Part shown: one piece after another, positions 1-9,710 of the stretch
How the letters are laid out: each line of letters starts with the position of its first letter
How positions within the stretch are numbered: the stretch's first letter is position 1
Source: JAWKTM01 sp041399085
Lineage (GTDB): Bacteria > Planctomycetota > Planctomycetia > Pirellulales > Pirellulaceae
Direction of reading: 5' to 3'
DNA length: 64,000 bases
Assembly: GCA_041399085.1 (NCBI GenBank)
Contig: JAWKTM010000007.1
Span: 62,001 to 126,000, forward strand
Notes under the pieces: model-generated
What the model was told of the DNA's origin: nothing
Seen by the model: only the letters and a program-made list of their open reading frames with translations
The model's database searches: none
Made by a program: the position numbers and the translations under genes

Positions 1-9
1 GAGGCATCG

Positions 10-27
10 TCGTGGAGCGTTCCACGA
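10..27. other. Small hairpin
   Basis: A 7-bp perfect inverted repeat with a GCGT loop lies just beyond the kinase stop codon. No T-run follows on either strand, so a terminator role is only a guess. Confidence 0.3.
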
Positions 28-48
28 CTTTCATATTTCTATTGACGC

Positions 49-2912
49 TCAGTTTTCATCATCGTTCTTGGTGCGGCCGAGTAGTAGACCAACGGCCCCG
101 ATCGCTCCACCCAGAGCGAGACTGGTTGTATGCGATCCGCCGAGGGCTTCGACTCCAGGAATCCCCAGCGACGGACCGAGGACCATGATCGCGGCGGCCG
201 GCAGGGCGAACAGCGACATCCTCCAGCCGCGGAAGATGGACAGCGCGATGAGCAGCAGACCGGCGACACCTGGATTGAAGCTGTCAAACAACCGGCCGAC
301 GAGCGGTAGGGCGAGAGATTTCGAACTGTCGGTCTGTTCCGTCGCGAGATCGGAAACGACGCCGTCGGCCACGGCGGTCACTTCGGTCAGATTGCGGTCG
401 CGGACTGCCTGCATCGTGGCACTGGTCACTTCTTCCGCCGATAGCCAACCGTTTTGCTTCATCCACAACACGCAGCCAGCCAACAACAGGCAGCCCAGCA
501 GGAAGCGAACTTTGCCACTGAACGCCAAACCGAACGTTCTAGCCAGCACCGAGCTGCGCGAATGCCGCGAGTACTTGCCGCTGCGCGCATCGGCCAACAT
601 CGCTTTGATGCGGGCTCGTTTCTGAGCCGCCGCGAGCTTCGGATCGACGGCCGCGGGAGCCGCGGAGGCCGGCGCGCGGCGCACTTCCGACGCCTGCTCG
701 ACCATCGCCGCCGCGAGTTGCTCGGCCTGTTCGCGCGCAGCCGCGGGGTCCACACCTTTGGCTCGCAAACTGGCCTGTTCGACCTTTTGCAAGTGCCGTT
801 GTTCACGAGCCGCACGATGCGCGGCCAAGCGGGCGTCGATCCCACGAATCAACGGATCGCGCCAGGCACGGAATTTGCGCCGCCGCCCGCTGGTGATCGT
901 TTCCCGCGCGGCCAGCTTCGCCTCATATCCGAAGATCGCCTCGAACAATCCTTCCCAATTCGCGCCGCCATACTGCGCGACGAACTCGCGGAGCTTCGCT
1001 TCGTCGAGCCCGCGCAGCCGCAAGCTCTTTAGCATCGACTCAACGCGATCAATCGGGGGCTGTTGCTGCCGCCGCACCATCGCGTCGATCGTCAGATGAA
1101 ATCCGGCTGCCAACGCCACGCCGACGATTGCGAACACGGTCCACGCGATTAGACAGTTGCCGACCCAAGCGATCACCAACAGTAACAACGCGCCGCAAAG
1201 ACCGACGGCCCAATCCGACCAGCGGGCCGTGAAGAGCCAAGCTCGCAGCTTGTCGAACAGCGTCGTCCGCTCGCGCACGCCGGTGATGGCGAAGTAACCG
1301 AACGTTGCCGCAACGGCCATTACTAGAAAACCACTGGAAATTTTGAAGCTCCAGAACAGTGCGAGCAACGCGAAACCGAAACAGCCGCCGACAAACGCCG
1401 TTGCCAACAACCCGCGAAGCTTGCCGGCCGGACTTCTATGGAATTCCGCCACGGCCGTTTCCAGCGTCGCCACATGCTCTTCATTCGGCACGCTCGCTGA
1501 GCCGTCGGCCGCGAGGAATCGCTCGAGCTGCTCGATCACTTCATCCAGATTGGCGAACCGTTCGTCGGGTTGCTTCGCGACCATCCGCATGACGATTTCC
1601 GCCAGAGGCTGCGGGATGCTCGCGTCGATTGACTCGATGCGCGGCACGGGCTGCGTTTTCTGCTTTGTGATGACTTCCAACGCCGTCGCTCCATCGAACG
1701 GCGGCCGTCCGGCCAGCAGCGCATAGAGCGTACAACCGAGCGAATAGATGTCGGCGCGATGATCGACACCGGCTGCGTTCTCGGCCTGTTCGGCCGCCAT
1801 GTAAGCCGGCGTGCCCATCGCGGCTGTTCATCATCGTCACGTCAGCCGTAACGGAAGCCAACGTGGAAGACGCGGCGGGTTCGTCGGCTTCGTCATCCAG
1901 ATCGAGCATCTCGGGCAGCTTTCACCAAACCCAAGTCGGCGACTTTGACGACGCCGTGTTCGTCGAGCATCAAGTTCGCGGGTTTGATGTCGCGGTGAAT
2001 CATGCCTTGTTGATGAGCGAAGCGGAGTCCGCGAGCGGCTTGCAACGTATGACCAACGGCCGTGCGAGCATCCAGTTTGCCGGCTCGTTCGAGCAGATCG
2101 GCGAGCGACATGCCACGCACGAATTCCATGCTGAAATATGGCGTTCCTCGATCTTCGCCCAGATCGTAAATCTGCACGACGTTGTGATGCGTGAGCTGCG
2201 CGGCCGCGTAGGCTTCACGCGTGAAGCGAGCCATCACGTTCGGATGATTGGCCCAGTGCGCTTGGATCGTTTTCAGCGCGACGTTGCGGTCGAGCGAGAG
2301 TTGCCGGGCGAGATACACCGTGCCCATCGCGCCGCGTCCGAGTTCGCGGAGAATACGGTATCCGCCGAGACGGTCGGAATGTTTGCCGGCGGGCGGAGTT
2401 GGCTTCGCCGCGGGGCTCGCTCCGGCGGCCATCGACGTCGCGAATTGCGTCGGCGTATGGATCTGAGTGGCTTCGCCGGGAGACGGCGGCGAGCCATCCG
2501 CGCGGGTCGCGGCCGGCGGCGCATCGATCGTCGCTCCGATATCCTGCGTGTTGTTATCCGGCGCGGCTTTCGTCGCTTGGCTGCCGACGTGATCGATCGT
2601 GGCGTCGGCTGCCCCCGTCGTGGCTTGCGGCGGCGCGTTTGATGCTGACGGCGAATCGAGCGCGGCGTCGATGGTCGCCGCTACGTCGACTGCGGTTTTG
2701 CTGGACGGAGTTGGGGCGTTCGCGGTCGGCGGATTGGATTTCGTTTCGGCGGCTGGGGCGGCGTCAAGCGGCTCAACGACGGGAGGAGACGTCGCGTCGG
2801 CGATGGTTAAACGAAAACGCTGAGCACACTTTCCGCACTTCGGCTGAAAACGCCCGGGCTTGGGGTCGCGCAGGCTCATGCGGTGCCCACAATGGGGACA
2901 GGCAATCGACAT
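49..2912 (-). CDS. Ser/Thr protein kinase with N-terminal zinc ribbon and C-terminal membrane region (frameshifted)
   Basis: Hanks-type kinase that would phosphorylate proteins on Ser/Thr from the cytoplasmic membrane. The start at 2912 gives MSIACPHCGH, with a zinc ribbon at C5, C8, C26 and C29. A Pro/Ala/Thr-rich linker follows. The kinase domain shows the glycine loop GRGAMGTVYLA, a VALK lysine, the catalytic loop HRDIKPANLM and DLG in place of DFG. The GTPAYMAAEQ (APE) segment and the rest continue in another frame from 1818 down, ending in several hydrophobic segments and an Ala/Arg-rich coiled region. Two frameshifts, near 1910 and 1822, cut exactly between DLG and APE; both flanks match a normal kinase, so assembly indels are likely. 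Substrate unknown. Confidence 0.85.
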
Positions 2913-3162
2913 GATCGAACTTTCGATGAGGCGGAAGCTAGCTCGACATTGCGATCGCGGCTCAAACCATTCGATCACGAAGAAATGCCGCGAACGAGTT
3001 AAGGTCCGATTGTCCTCTGTTCGTCGGCAGATTCAACGGGGTGGCAGTTTCAGCATCGAAGCTATCGCGCTGGCGACGACTTGCGTCGGAATTCGCTGTT
3101 AGAATCGCTGCCAAGCCGCGTTAACGAACGGCGAACTTCTTCACCTGTTACAGGATCTAGCT

Positions 3163-4128
3163 ATGCGCGATATCTACGTCGGCGCGGCTCAGTTCGAGCA
3201 CCGCGACAACGACAAGCCATACAATCTCGGCCGCGTCCGCGAGCTGACTCGTCAAGCCGTCGAGCGGGGCGCGGAGATCGTCAGCTTTCATGAGTGCTGC
3301 GTTCCGGGATATTCGTGGGTCCAGCCGCTGTCGAAGGACGAATTGTTGCGCGTGGCCGAGCCCGTGCCGGATGGCGAATCGGTCCGTTCGCTGATCGAGA
3401 TCGCTCGCGAGTTTCGCGTGGTCGTGATGGCTGGCCTGTGGGAACGCGACGCCGACGGGCGTGTCTACAACACGTATGTAACGGTCAGCAGCGACGGCGT
3501 GCTCGCCAAGTTTCGTAAGCTGCATCCGTTTGTCAGCCCGCATTTATCACCGGGCAACGAATATGTGGTGATCGACCTGCTGGGCTGTAAGGTCGGCTTT
3601 CTGATTTGCTACGACAACAACCTGCCGGAGAATGTGCGAGTGACGTCGATGTTGGGCGCGGAGATTATCTTCATGCCACATGTCACGGGCTGCTTGCCAT
3701 CGCCGATGCCGGGACGCGGCTCGGTCGACCGGGCGTTGTGGGAAAATCGGCGGCGCGATCCCGTCCGTTTGCGCCGCGAGTTTCGCGGCCCCAAAGGACG
3801 CGAATGGTTGCTGCGGTGGCTGCCAACACGAGCTTACGAGAACGGCGTGTACGCGGTGTTCACGAATCCGATCGGCGTGGACTACGACACGATCAAACCG
3901 GGGCTGTCGATGATCGTCGATCCGTTCGGTGAGATTCAAGCGGAATGCCACGCCCTCGGTGACGACGTGGTGGTCGACTTGCTGACGCCGGAGAAATTAG
4001 AGCTATCCTCGGGACGACGGTATCTGCGAGCCCGGCGACCTGAGTTGTATGCCAAGCTGGTTGAGCCGCAGGAATCCGTGACGCTGCCGGGCTGGCAGCT
4101 TCAGCATGGAGATTCGCGGAGCGAGTGA
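3163..4128 (+). CDS. Carbon-nitrogen hydrolase (nitrilase superfamily)
   Basis: Cytosolic enzyme hydrolysing a C-N bond in an amide, carbamoyl or nitrile substrate; the substrate is not evident. 321 residues, a normal length. The nitrilase catalytic triad is visible as E44 (FHECCVPG), K119 (KFRKLHP) and C149 (LICYDNNLPE). The N-terminal VGAAQFE strand is also typical. ATG start about 250 bp from the divergent kinase start. The gene is intact and stands alone between two convergent or divergent neighbours, so context does not reveal its pathway. Confidence 0.9.
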   Translation: MRDIYVGAAQFEHRDNDKPYNLGRVRELTRQAVERGAEIVSFHECCVPGYSWVQPLSKDELLRVAEPVPDGESVRSLIEIAREFRVVVMAGLWERDADGRVYNTYVTVSSDGVLAKFRKLHPFVSPHLSPGNEYVVIDLLGCKVGFLICYDNNLPENVRVTSMLGAEIIFMPHVTGCLPSPMPGRGSVDRALWENRRRDPVRLRREFRGPKGREWLLRWLPTRAYENGVYAVFTNPIGVDYDTIKPGLSMIVDPFGEIQAECHALGDDVVVDLLTPEKLELSSGRRYLRARRPELYAKLVEPQESVTLPGWQLQHGDSRSE

Positions 4129-4180
4129 TGCGCGTTTTGGTAACGCGAGCAAGTTGACTGCGAACCGCCGTCGTCGCGGC

Positions 4181-5590
4181 TTAATCGTCGTCCGACATCT
4201 GATCGACGTCGATGCGATACTTCCGCAACTTGTTGTACAGCGTCACGCGGCTGATGCCCAACGCGCGAGCTGTCGCGGCGCGGTTGTAGCCTTGCTTTCG
4301 CAGCATCAGTTCAATCGACTCGCGTTCGGTCGAAGCGACTTCTTGAGCCAACGCGGACGACGCCACATACGTGTCGGCTGGCTGCGTATTGTCGAACTTC
4401 TCCAGAATCGCCAGCGACAACGCATCGGGGGCGAGCGTCGCGTCGCGGACGAACAGCACGGCTCGACGCACTTCGTTTCGCAGTTCGCGAATGTTCCCTG
4501 GCCAGTCGTAGGACTTCAAAATCCGCAGCATATCGACGTGAATCGACTGCACGTCCAGCCCATGTTCGTCGCAGCATTCGCGGGCAAAGTGCGCTGCCAG
4601 CGGGATGATGTCCAGCGGCCGATCCCGTAGCGGCGGAATCTCGATTTTGACTTGATTCAAGCGGTAATAAAGGTCGGCCCGGAACTCGCGAGAATCGACC
4701 AGTGATTCGAGCGGAACGTTCGAGGCCACGATCGTCCGGCAATTCGCTTGGATCGTTTCGTTCGAGCCGACCATTTCGTATTGGCCCGTTTCGAGCACGC
4801 GAAGCAGTTTCGCTTGCTGCAACAATCCCAGCACGTCGATTTCGTCCAGCAAGATCGTGCCCGGTCCAGCCGCTTCGAACTTGCCGGCCTTCAAACGATC
4901 GGCGCCGGTGAACGCGCCCTTAACGTGTCCGAACAATTCGCTGTCGATCAAGTCGCCAGGCAATGCGCCGCAAGCCACCGTGAGAAAACGATGCTCGCGA
5001 CGACGCGGAGAAAGCTCGTGAATCAGATTGGCCAGCGTTGTCTTGCCGGTGCCGGTTTCGCCGACGATCAAAATCGTAAAATCGTGGGCCGCGGCTCGTT
5101 CCAGTCGCTCGATCGCCGGAAATAGCGAACGAGTGTACGTGCGGAAGCTGTGATGATCGCTGTGGATCTCGCGGAACTCGCGAGTTTCCTCCAGCCCCGA
5201 CCGGGTCGCTCGCATCGCCGTCCGCCACGCCTGCTGCAATCGTTCGCTGCTAGCGGGCCAAGTCACGGTGTCGCCGAGCCAACGGTCCGCCGCAACCATC
5301 GAACCCAGAGGAATCGCCAGATCCGTGATGCCAATGACGGGAATTGCCTGCTCGGTCAGTCGCGACAGCCGACCGCCGAGTCCGTCCAAGCTGGTCCACA
5401 ATTCCGCAGCAAGAGGCTGGCTTTGCCGCAAATCCAACACAACTTGCCCTGGACGCCCCAGATTGCCTGCGCCCAACCAATCCGCGACCGGCACTCGCAC
5501 AACGCCGCGAGCGACGCCTTCGAGCGAAAGCTCGACGCGCTCGGCTAGAGAGCGGTCATCCGTAACAATCCAAGCCAGCTCGGGTTTCAT
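4181..5590 (-). CDS. Sigma-54-dependent transcriptional activator with a degenerate receiver-like N-terminus
   Basis: Bacterial enhancer-binding protein that would remodel sigma-54 RNA polymerase. The AAA+ domain has Walker A GETGTGKT, the sigma-54 contact loop GAFTGA, Walker B ILLDEID and an arginine-finger region. The C-terminus is a Fis-type helix-turn-helix (YNRAATARALGISRVTLYNK). The N-terminal 120 residues resemble a receiver fold (TDD near residue 10, VVLDLRQ, VIGIT), but the conserved lysine of the last strand is replaced by VTWPA, so phosphorylation control is doubtful. No histidine kinase is adjacent. Intact, 469 residues. Confidence 0.9.
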   Translation of the reverse strand: MKPELAWIVTDDRSLAERVELSLEGVARGVVRVPVADWLGAGNLGRPGQVVLDLRQSQPLAAELWTSLDGLGGRLSRLTEQAIPVIGITDLAIPLGSMVAADRWLGDTVTWPASSERLQQAWRTAMRATRSGLEETREFREIHSDHHSFRTYTRSLFPAIERLERAAAHDFTILIVGETGTGKTTLANLIHELSPRRREHRFLTVACGALPGDLIDSELFGHVKGAFTGADRLKAGKFEAAGPGTILLDEIDVLGLLQQAKLLRVLETGQYEMVGSNETIQANCRTIVASNVPLESLVDSREFRADLYYRLNQVKIEIPPLRDRPLDIIPLAAHFARECCDEHGLDVQSIHVDMLRILKSYDWPGNIRELRNEVRRAVLFVRDATLAPDALSLAILEKFDNTQPADTYVASSALAQEVASTERESIELMLRKQGYNRAATARALGISRVTLYNKLRKYRIDVDQMSDDD

Positions 5591-5882
5591 CAGGAGGAGT
5601 TCGCGTGGCCTGAGGGGGCAGGAAATGCCGCCGCGTCGATACGGCAGCTTGGCGAAACTTCGCCTAGTCTAACCAGCGCGGCGCGCGCGTCAAGCAACAG
5701 GCATTAAGAAACTACGGAAAGCCCCGAATTATCCTAAATTTCACAATCTGTGCGTTTTCAGGGTTGGACCGTCCGGCGCTTACAAACGTTCAGTTTTGGA
5801 ACGATCTGTTGTATGATGCCCGTCACCGCGAATCGGCGGAAGCCAGCGGTGGCCGGAGCGGCGGAGTTGCCGGCAACGGATT

Positions 5883-7115
5883 GTGACGAATCGAGCTTGG
5901 GTTTCGAGCGACAAACTTGTGGCGGTTCACGTGACTTCATCTTCCGACGCACTGACTCGCCCGCCGCGTCTGCCATCGGCGCTCGACCCCACGACGTTTG
6001 CTTGTACCGCCGTGCTGCTGGGGTTATTCGCACTTCACTACGGCGTGCTTCTGGGGGCGTTATTCGAGCTGTTCACGGCACTCGATTATTTGGTCGGCAG
6101 CCGTGCCATCGATTGGCCGTGGGCGGTGCGAATCGTGCTGGCGGCCGCGGCCGGACTATTGCTGGCTCGAATTGCTTGGCGGCTTTCGCTTTCGATCGTC
6201 GGATTAGTGACGCCGAAATACGACCGCCCGGCGTCGCGGGTATCGGCCACTTCGCTTTCGCCGGACGAACATCCGCAACTTTTTCAGTTGGTCAGCCGAG
6301 TTTGTCAGCGGCTCAACGCGCCGCTTCCGGATGAATTGCGTGTGTCGCCGACCTCGGAATGCTACGTCATCGAAGAGCGGCAATTTTCCTGGCGAACGGC
6401 GCGGCGTCTGATCCTAGTACTGGGATTGCCGCAGTTGCTGGTGCTGACGGTGGCCGAACTGCAAGTGATCTTGGCCCATGAGATGGCTCATTTTCGCCGC
6501 GGGCACACGACGCGCGTGGTGTTTTTGTATCGGTTTGCCGAGTCGTTGCGATTGGCGATCTCGCGGGCTCGTCGCCGCTGGTGGCGGTGGTTCGATCCCG
6601 TGTATTGGTTTTGTCTATTGATCTTTCGGCTGTTCGTGTTGTTCTCGGCGCCGGTACAACGGAAGCAGGAATTGCGGGCCGATTGCGTCAGTGCGGCTCA
6701 TTACGGCGGCGATATCGCCGTGCATACGCTGTTGAAGGACTGGCTGCTCGAAAATCAATTCGACTCGGCAATCGAAGAGTTTTTGGACGATAGCCAGGCC
6801 GAGTCGCCGCGGCTGCATGGCAGCGTCTACCAGTTGTTCGTCGATCGTTGGCGGGATTACAGCGCCGCGGGCGAGGAGTATCTGGAGCGGCGTTTGCGCG
6901 AAGAGGAACGCACAAGCTTTTTCGATCCGCAACCGACGATCAATAGCCGCTTATCGGCCATGCGTTCCTATCCCGCCGGTTCTGATTGCGATAGCGGTGA
7001 AAGCGAGCGACGCCAATCAGCCAATTTGCATCTCGACTTGGCGACGTTGGAAAAGCAGTTGCACGATCAGTTGCTTCGGGCGCTTGAGCCAGCTACCGCC
7101 CGGCGTCCGGCGTGA
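5883..7115 (+). CDS. M48-family membrane metallopeptidase
   Basis: Zinc endopeptidase anchored in the inner membrane. The HEMAH motif at residues 199-203 (HExxH) supplies two zinc ligands and the general base; the third ligand is probably the Glu in QELRAD further on. Two N-terminal hydrophobic segments (about residues 38-60 and 82-98) and one after the active site (YWFCLLIFRLFVLF) indicate several membrane spans. A GTG start at 5883 is used here; a GTG at 5919 is equally possible since the first residues are not conserved. Intact. Likely a housekeeping or stress protease, by family knowledge. Confidence 0.82.
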   Translation: MTNRAWVSSDKLVAVHVTSSSDALTRPPRLPSALDPTTFACTAVLLGLFALHYGVLLGALFELFTALDYLVGSRAIDWPWAVRIVLAAAAGLLLARIAWRLSLSIVGLVTPKYDRPASRVSATSLSPDEHPQLFQLVSRVCQRLNAPLPDELRVSPTSECYVIEERQFSWRTARRLILVLGLPQLLVLTVAELQVILAHEMAHFRRGHTTRVVFLYRFAESLRLAISRARRRWWRWFDPVYWFCLLIFRLFVLFSAPVQRKQELRADCVSAAHYGGDIAVHTLLKDWLLENQFDSAIEEFLDDSQAESPRLHGSVYQLFVDRWRDYSAAGEEYLERRLREEERTSFFDPQPTINSRLSAMRSYPAGSDCDSGESERRQSANLHLDLATLEKQLHDQLLRALEPATARRPA

Positions 7116-7143
7116 GGCGTTTCCTCGCAGTTGTCCGCCGAAA

Positions 7144-8205
7144 CTATCCCCAAACGACGGGCGCGATTCGCCGGATTGGACAGCTGCCGATCTCCCAGCT
7201 TTCTAGCTGATGTTCGGCCAGCAACCGGCGAATCTTGTCGGCGTAGTAGGCTGACGATAAACGCCAAGCCAATTCCGCGATTGAAGACGCGGTCCATTTC
7301 GTCGTCGTCGATTCCGCCCAAGTTTTGCAGCCAGCCAAAACGGGCGGCACCGTCCAGCTATTGCGATGCAAGACCACGCGGCAGCCCGGCGGTACGATGC
7401 GCTCGATGTTCTCGCACAGGCCGCCGCCCGTAATATACGTGAGGCCATGTACCACGTTTTTCACTTTGTAATGATTCAGCACGCGGCCGGACTGGGCGAG
7501 CGTAAATGCGAGTCGGCGTCATCAGCGCTTCGCCCACCGTTTGACCGAGCGAATCGATCGTATCGGCCACACCGAGGCCAGCCATATCGAAAACGACGCG
7601 CCGCACCAAACTAAACCCGTTGGAATGCAAGCCGCTCGAAGCGACACCGATCACAACGTCGCCGGGCGTTATCGCGGAACCGTCGATCACATGATTCCGC
7701 TCAACCACGCCGACGCAGAAGCCAGCTAAGTCGTAATCACCGCGTGAATATAGGTCGGGCATGATCGCCGTTTCGCCGCCCAACAAAGCACAGTCGGCGT
7801 CGACGCAGCCGTTGCTAATCCCTTCCACGATCTGTTCCAGCAGAACGGGATCGTCGTGCGACATGGCCACGTAGTCCAAAAAGAACAGCGGCTCGGCCCC
7901 GTGCAGAGCACATCGTTCACGCACATCGCCACGAGATCGATGCCGACCGTGTTGTGTCGCGCCGTGAGATTCGCCACTTTCAGCTTGGTCCCCACGCCGT
8001 CGGTGCCGGCCACCAATACCGGCTCCTGATAATTGCGAGCGAACAGGCGGCTGGCAAAATCGAGCTGAAAAAGTCCGGCGAAACCGCCATCCAGCTTCAG
8101 CACGCGGGGTGAAAACGTGCGGTGCATCAGCCGGGGCAATCGACGCATCGACTCTTGATATACTTCCAAGTCGACGCCCGCGTCCTTGTACGTGGCCTTG
8201 CCCAT
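7144..8205 (-). CDS. purM: Phosphoribosylformylglycinamidine cyclo-ligase (at least four frameshifts)
   Basis: AIR synthetase, step 5 of purine synthesis, forming aminoimidazole ribotide from FGAM with ATP. Readable segments in order: MGKATYKDAGVDLEVYQE, VAGTDGVGTKLKVA, HNTVGIDLVAMCVNDV, LFFLDYVA, CALLGGETAIMPDLY, GVASSGLHSNGFSLVRR, HGLTYITGGGL, DDEMDRVFN and the C-terminus. Together they give a full-length protein. The reading frame changes near 7905, 7495, 7325 and 7245. No internal stops or residue loss occur within the segments, so an essential gene with assembly indels is more likely than a pseudogene. Convergent with the M48 gene. Confidence 0.85.
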
Positions 8206-8313
8206 CCCCAGCTCCCGGCTCGTGGAAAAACGAAAATTCTAAGCCGCCTCTAGGGGCTGTCAACGGAGCGACAGCGGCTCGACAAAACCTCCCGAACATG
8301 ATGAAAACGATCA

Positions 8314-8436
8314 ATGGCAAGCGACATCTTCACGCAATTCATGGCAATCGTCGGCTCGCTGGTTTGCTGCGGCAGCTTGGTCGTGTTCACGATGATCATG
8401 TTGCTGCTGTCCGGCAAACGTCGTCGCAAGCCGTGA
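8314..8436 (+). CDS. Candidate 40-residue single-span membrane protein
   Basis: A short ATG-TGA frame encodes a soluble N-terminus, about 23 hydrophobic residues (IVGSLVCCGSLVVFTMIML) and a basic tail GKRRRKP, a classic N-out/C-in membrane topology by the positive-inside rule. It fills most of the gap between purM and trmL, which point the other way. No clear ribosome-binding site and no recognised family. Codon choice resembles the neighbours. Could be chance, but the charge pattern argues for a real product. Confidence 0.4.
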   Translation: MASDIFTQFMAIVGSLVCCGSLVVFTMIMLLLSGKRRRKP

Positions 8437-8458
8437 TCCGAGCCATCCGCGGCGGAGC

Positions 8459-8935
8459 TCAAGCCCACGATCCGCTGGCCACCATTTGCCGCCGAGCTTC
8501 GTAGGCGACCAGCGCCATCGCGGCCGAGAGATTGAGGCTGCGGACGCGCTCGTCCATCGGGACGCGCAGGCAGTTGGCCGCGTGTTCATCGCGGATCGAA
8601 ACCGGCAACCCGTCGCTTTCGCTGCCGAAGACAAGCGCGTCGCCCGGCTGAAAAGCGGCGTCGGTGTACTCGCGCGAAGCGTGCTTCGTCAGCAGCCACA
8701 TTCGCCGCCGCCCCATGCGGTCGAGCAGGTCCCGCCAGTCCTCGACCAATTCCCAATCCAAGTGTTGCCAGTAGTCCAGACCGGCTCGTCGCACGCTTTT
8801 CTCGTCGACCTGAAACCCCAGCGGTTTGACCAGCCACAGCTTGGCTCCCAGCGCAACGCAACTGCGTCCGATATTCCCGGTGTTCTGCGGGATTTGCGGC
8901 TGATACAACACCACATGCAGTCGAGGTTCATTCAT
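8459..8935 (-). CDS. trmL: tRNA (cytidine/uridine(34)-2'-O)-methyltransferase
   Basis: SPOUT-class methyltransferase that methylates the 2'-OH of the wobble base in certain tRNA-Leu species using SAM. 158 residues, the usual length of the minimal TrmL. Family signatures are visible: PQIPQNTGNIGR near the start, LGF, FGSESDGLP and the trefoil-knot segment LNLSAAMALVAYEA. Intact. Interesting beside the tRNA array in the same window, although 40 kb away and not linked to it by an operon. Confidence 0.92.
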   Translation of the reverse strand: MNEPRLHVVLYQPQIPQNTGNIGRSCVALGAKLWLVKPLGFQVDEKSVRRAGLDYWQHLDWELVEDWRDLLDRMGRRRMWLLTKHASREYTDAAFQPGDALVFGSESDGLPVSIRDEHAANCLRVPMDERVRSLNLSAAMALVAYEARRQMVASGSWA

Positions 8936-9101
8936 ATCCGTCCCGGAATATCACGCGCCGATCCGACCGTCAAGGCGGCCGGACTCCCCTGGCTCAGATG
9001 TGGGCGAGGTGTAACATAAAGCCGCTCGCCATCCTGCTACCGCCAGCGGCGCAGTGCGAGGGATTCGATCGCCGCGCCGCCGTTTTCCGGAAAGGTGCCT
9101 C

Positions 9102-9677
9102 ATGCGAATCGGACTGGCTTTTCGGGCCTTCTTTCAAGCTTTATTTAACCGCCAAGCGGCCGAGGCCGTGGCGGCGGCTCTCGACGCTCGGGCGCTTCCC
9201 GCGCCCTCCGCGACGACAACGCCCGCCGAATCGGCCGCCGCGCCCGCGAAACCGACTCCCGCCAAGCCTCAGCCGCCCAAACCGGCTCCGCCCGCACGCA
9301 GCGATGCGCTCACGTTGCTGGCCGCATTGCAACGCGAATCGCGGCTGATCGACATCGTCAAGGAACCGCTGGCCAATTACTCGGACGCTCAGATCGGGGC
9401 GGCCGCACGCGATGTGCTGCGAGACTGCGGCAACGTGCTGGAACGGATGTTCGCGTTGCGGCCCGTCGAGGAAGGTGAAGAAGGGACGTCGATCGAGATA
9501 CCGCCCGGTTTCGACGCCGCGCGATTCCGGCTGACGGGGAACGTGCAAGGCGAACCGCCGTTCCGCGGATCGCTGGCTCATCACGGTTGGCAAGCCACCA
9601 AGTGCGACGTGCCTCAGTGGTCCGGCAACGAAGCGTCGGCTCGCGTTGTCGCGCCGGCCGAAGTCGAACTCTCGTAG
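9102..9677 (+). CDS. DUF2760 family protein
   Basis: 191 residues, starting at an ATG behind a purine-rich GGAAAGG. The N-terminus MRIGLAFRAFF is amphipathic. A Pro/Ala/Lys-rich linker follows (about residues 40-70). The conserved C-terminal part includes LLAALQRESRLIDI, YSDAQIGAAARDV and the ending GWQATKCDVP. This family is known to sit directly before an unusual Hsp70, as here (33-bp gap), and probably works with it, but its biochemical role is unknown. Confidence 0.8.
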   Translation: MRIGLAFRAFFQALFNRQAAEAVAAALDARALPAPSATTTPAESAAAPAKPTPAKPQPPKPAPPARSDALTLLAALQRESRLIDIVKEPLANYSDAQIGAAARDVLRDCGNVLERMFALRPVEEGEEGTSIEIPPGFDAARFRLTGNVQGEPPFRGSLAHHGWQATKCDVPQWSGNEASARVVAPAEVELS

Positions 9678-9710
9678 CACGATCGCCGCGTACCGAATCA
9701 GGAACCCGCC

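Noticed and set aside
1800..1920. Programmed frameshift in the kinase
   Set aside because: No slippery heptamer with downstream structure, and two shifts are needed; indel error is simpler.
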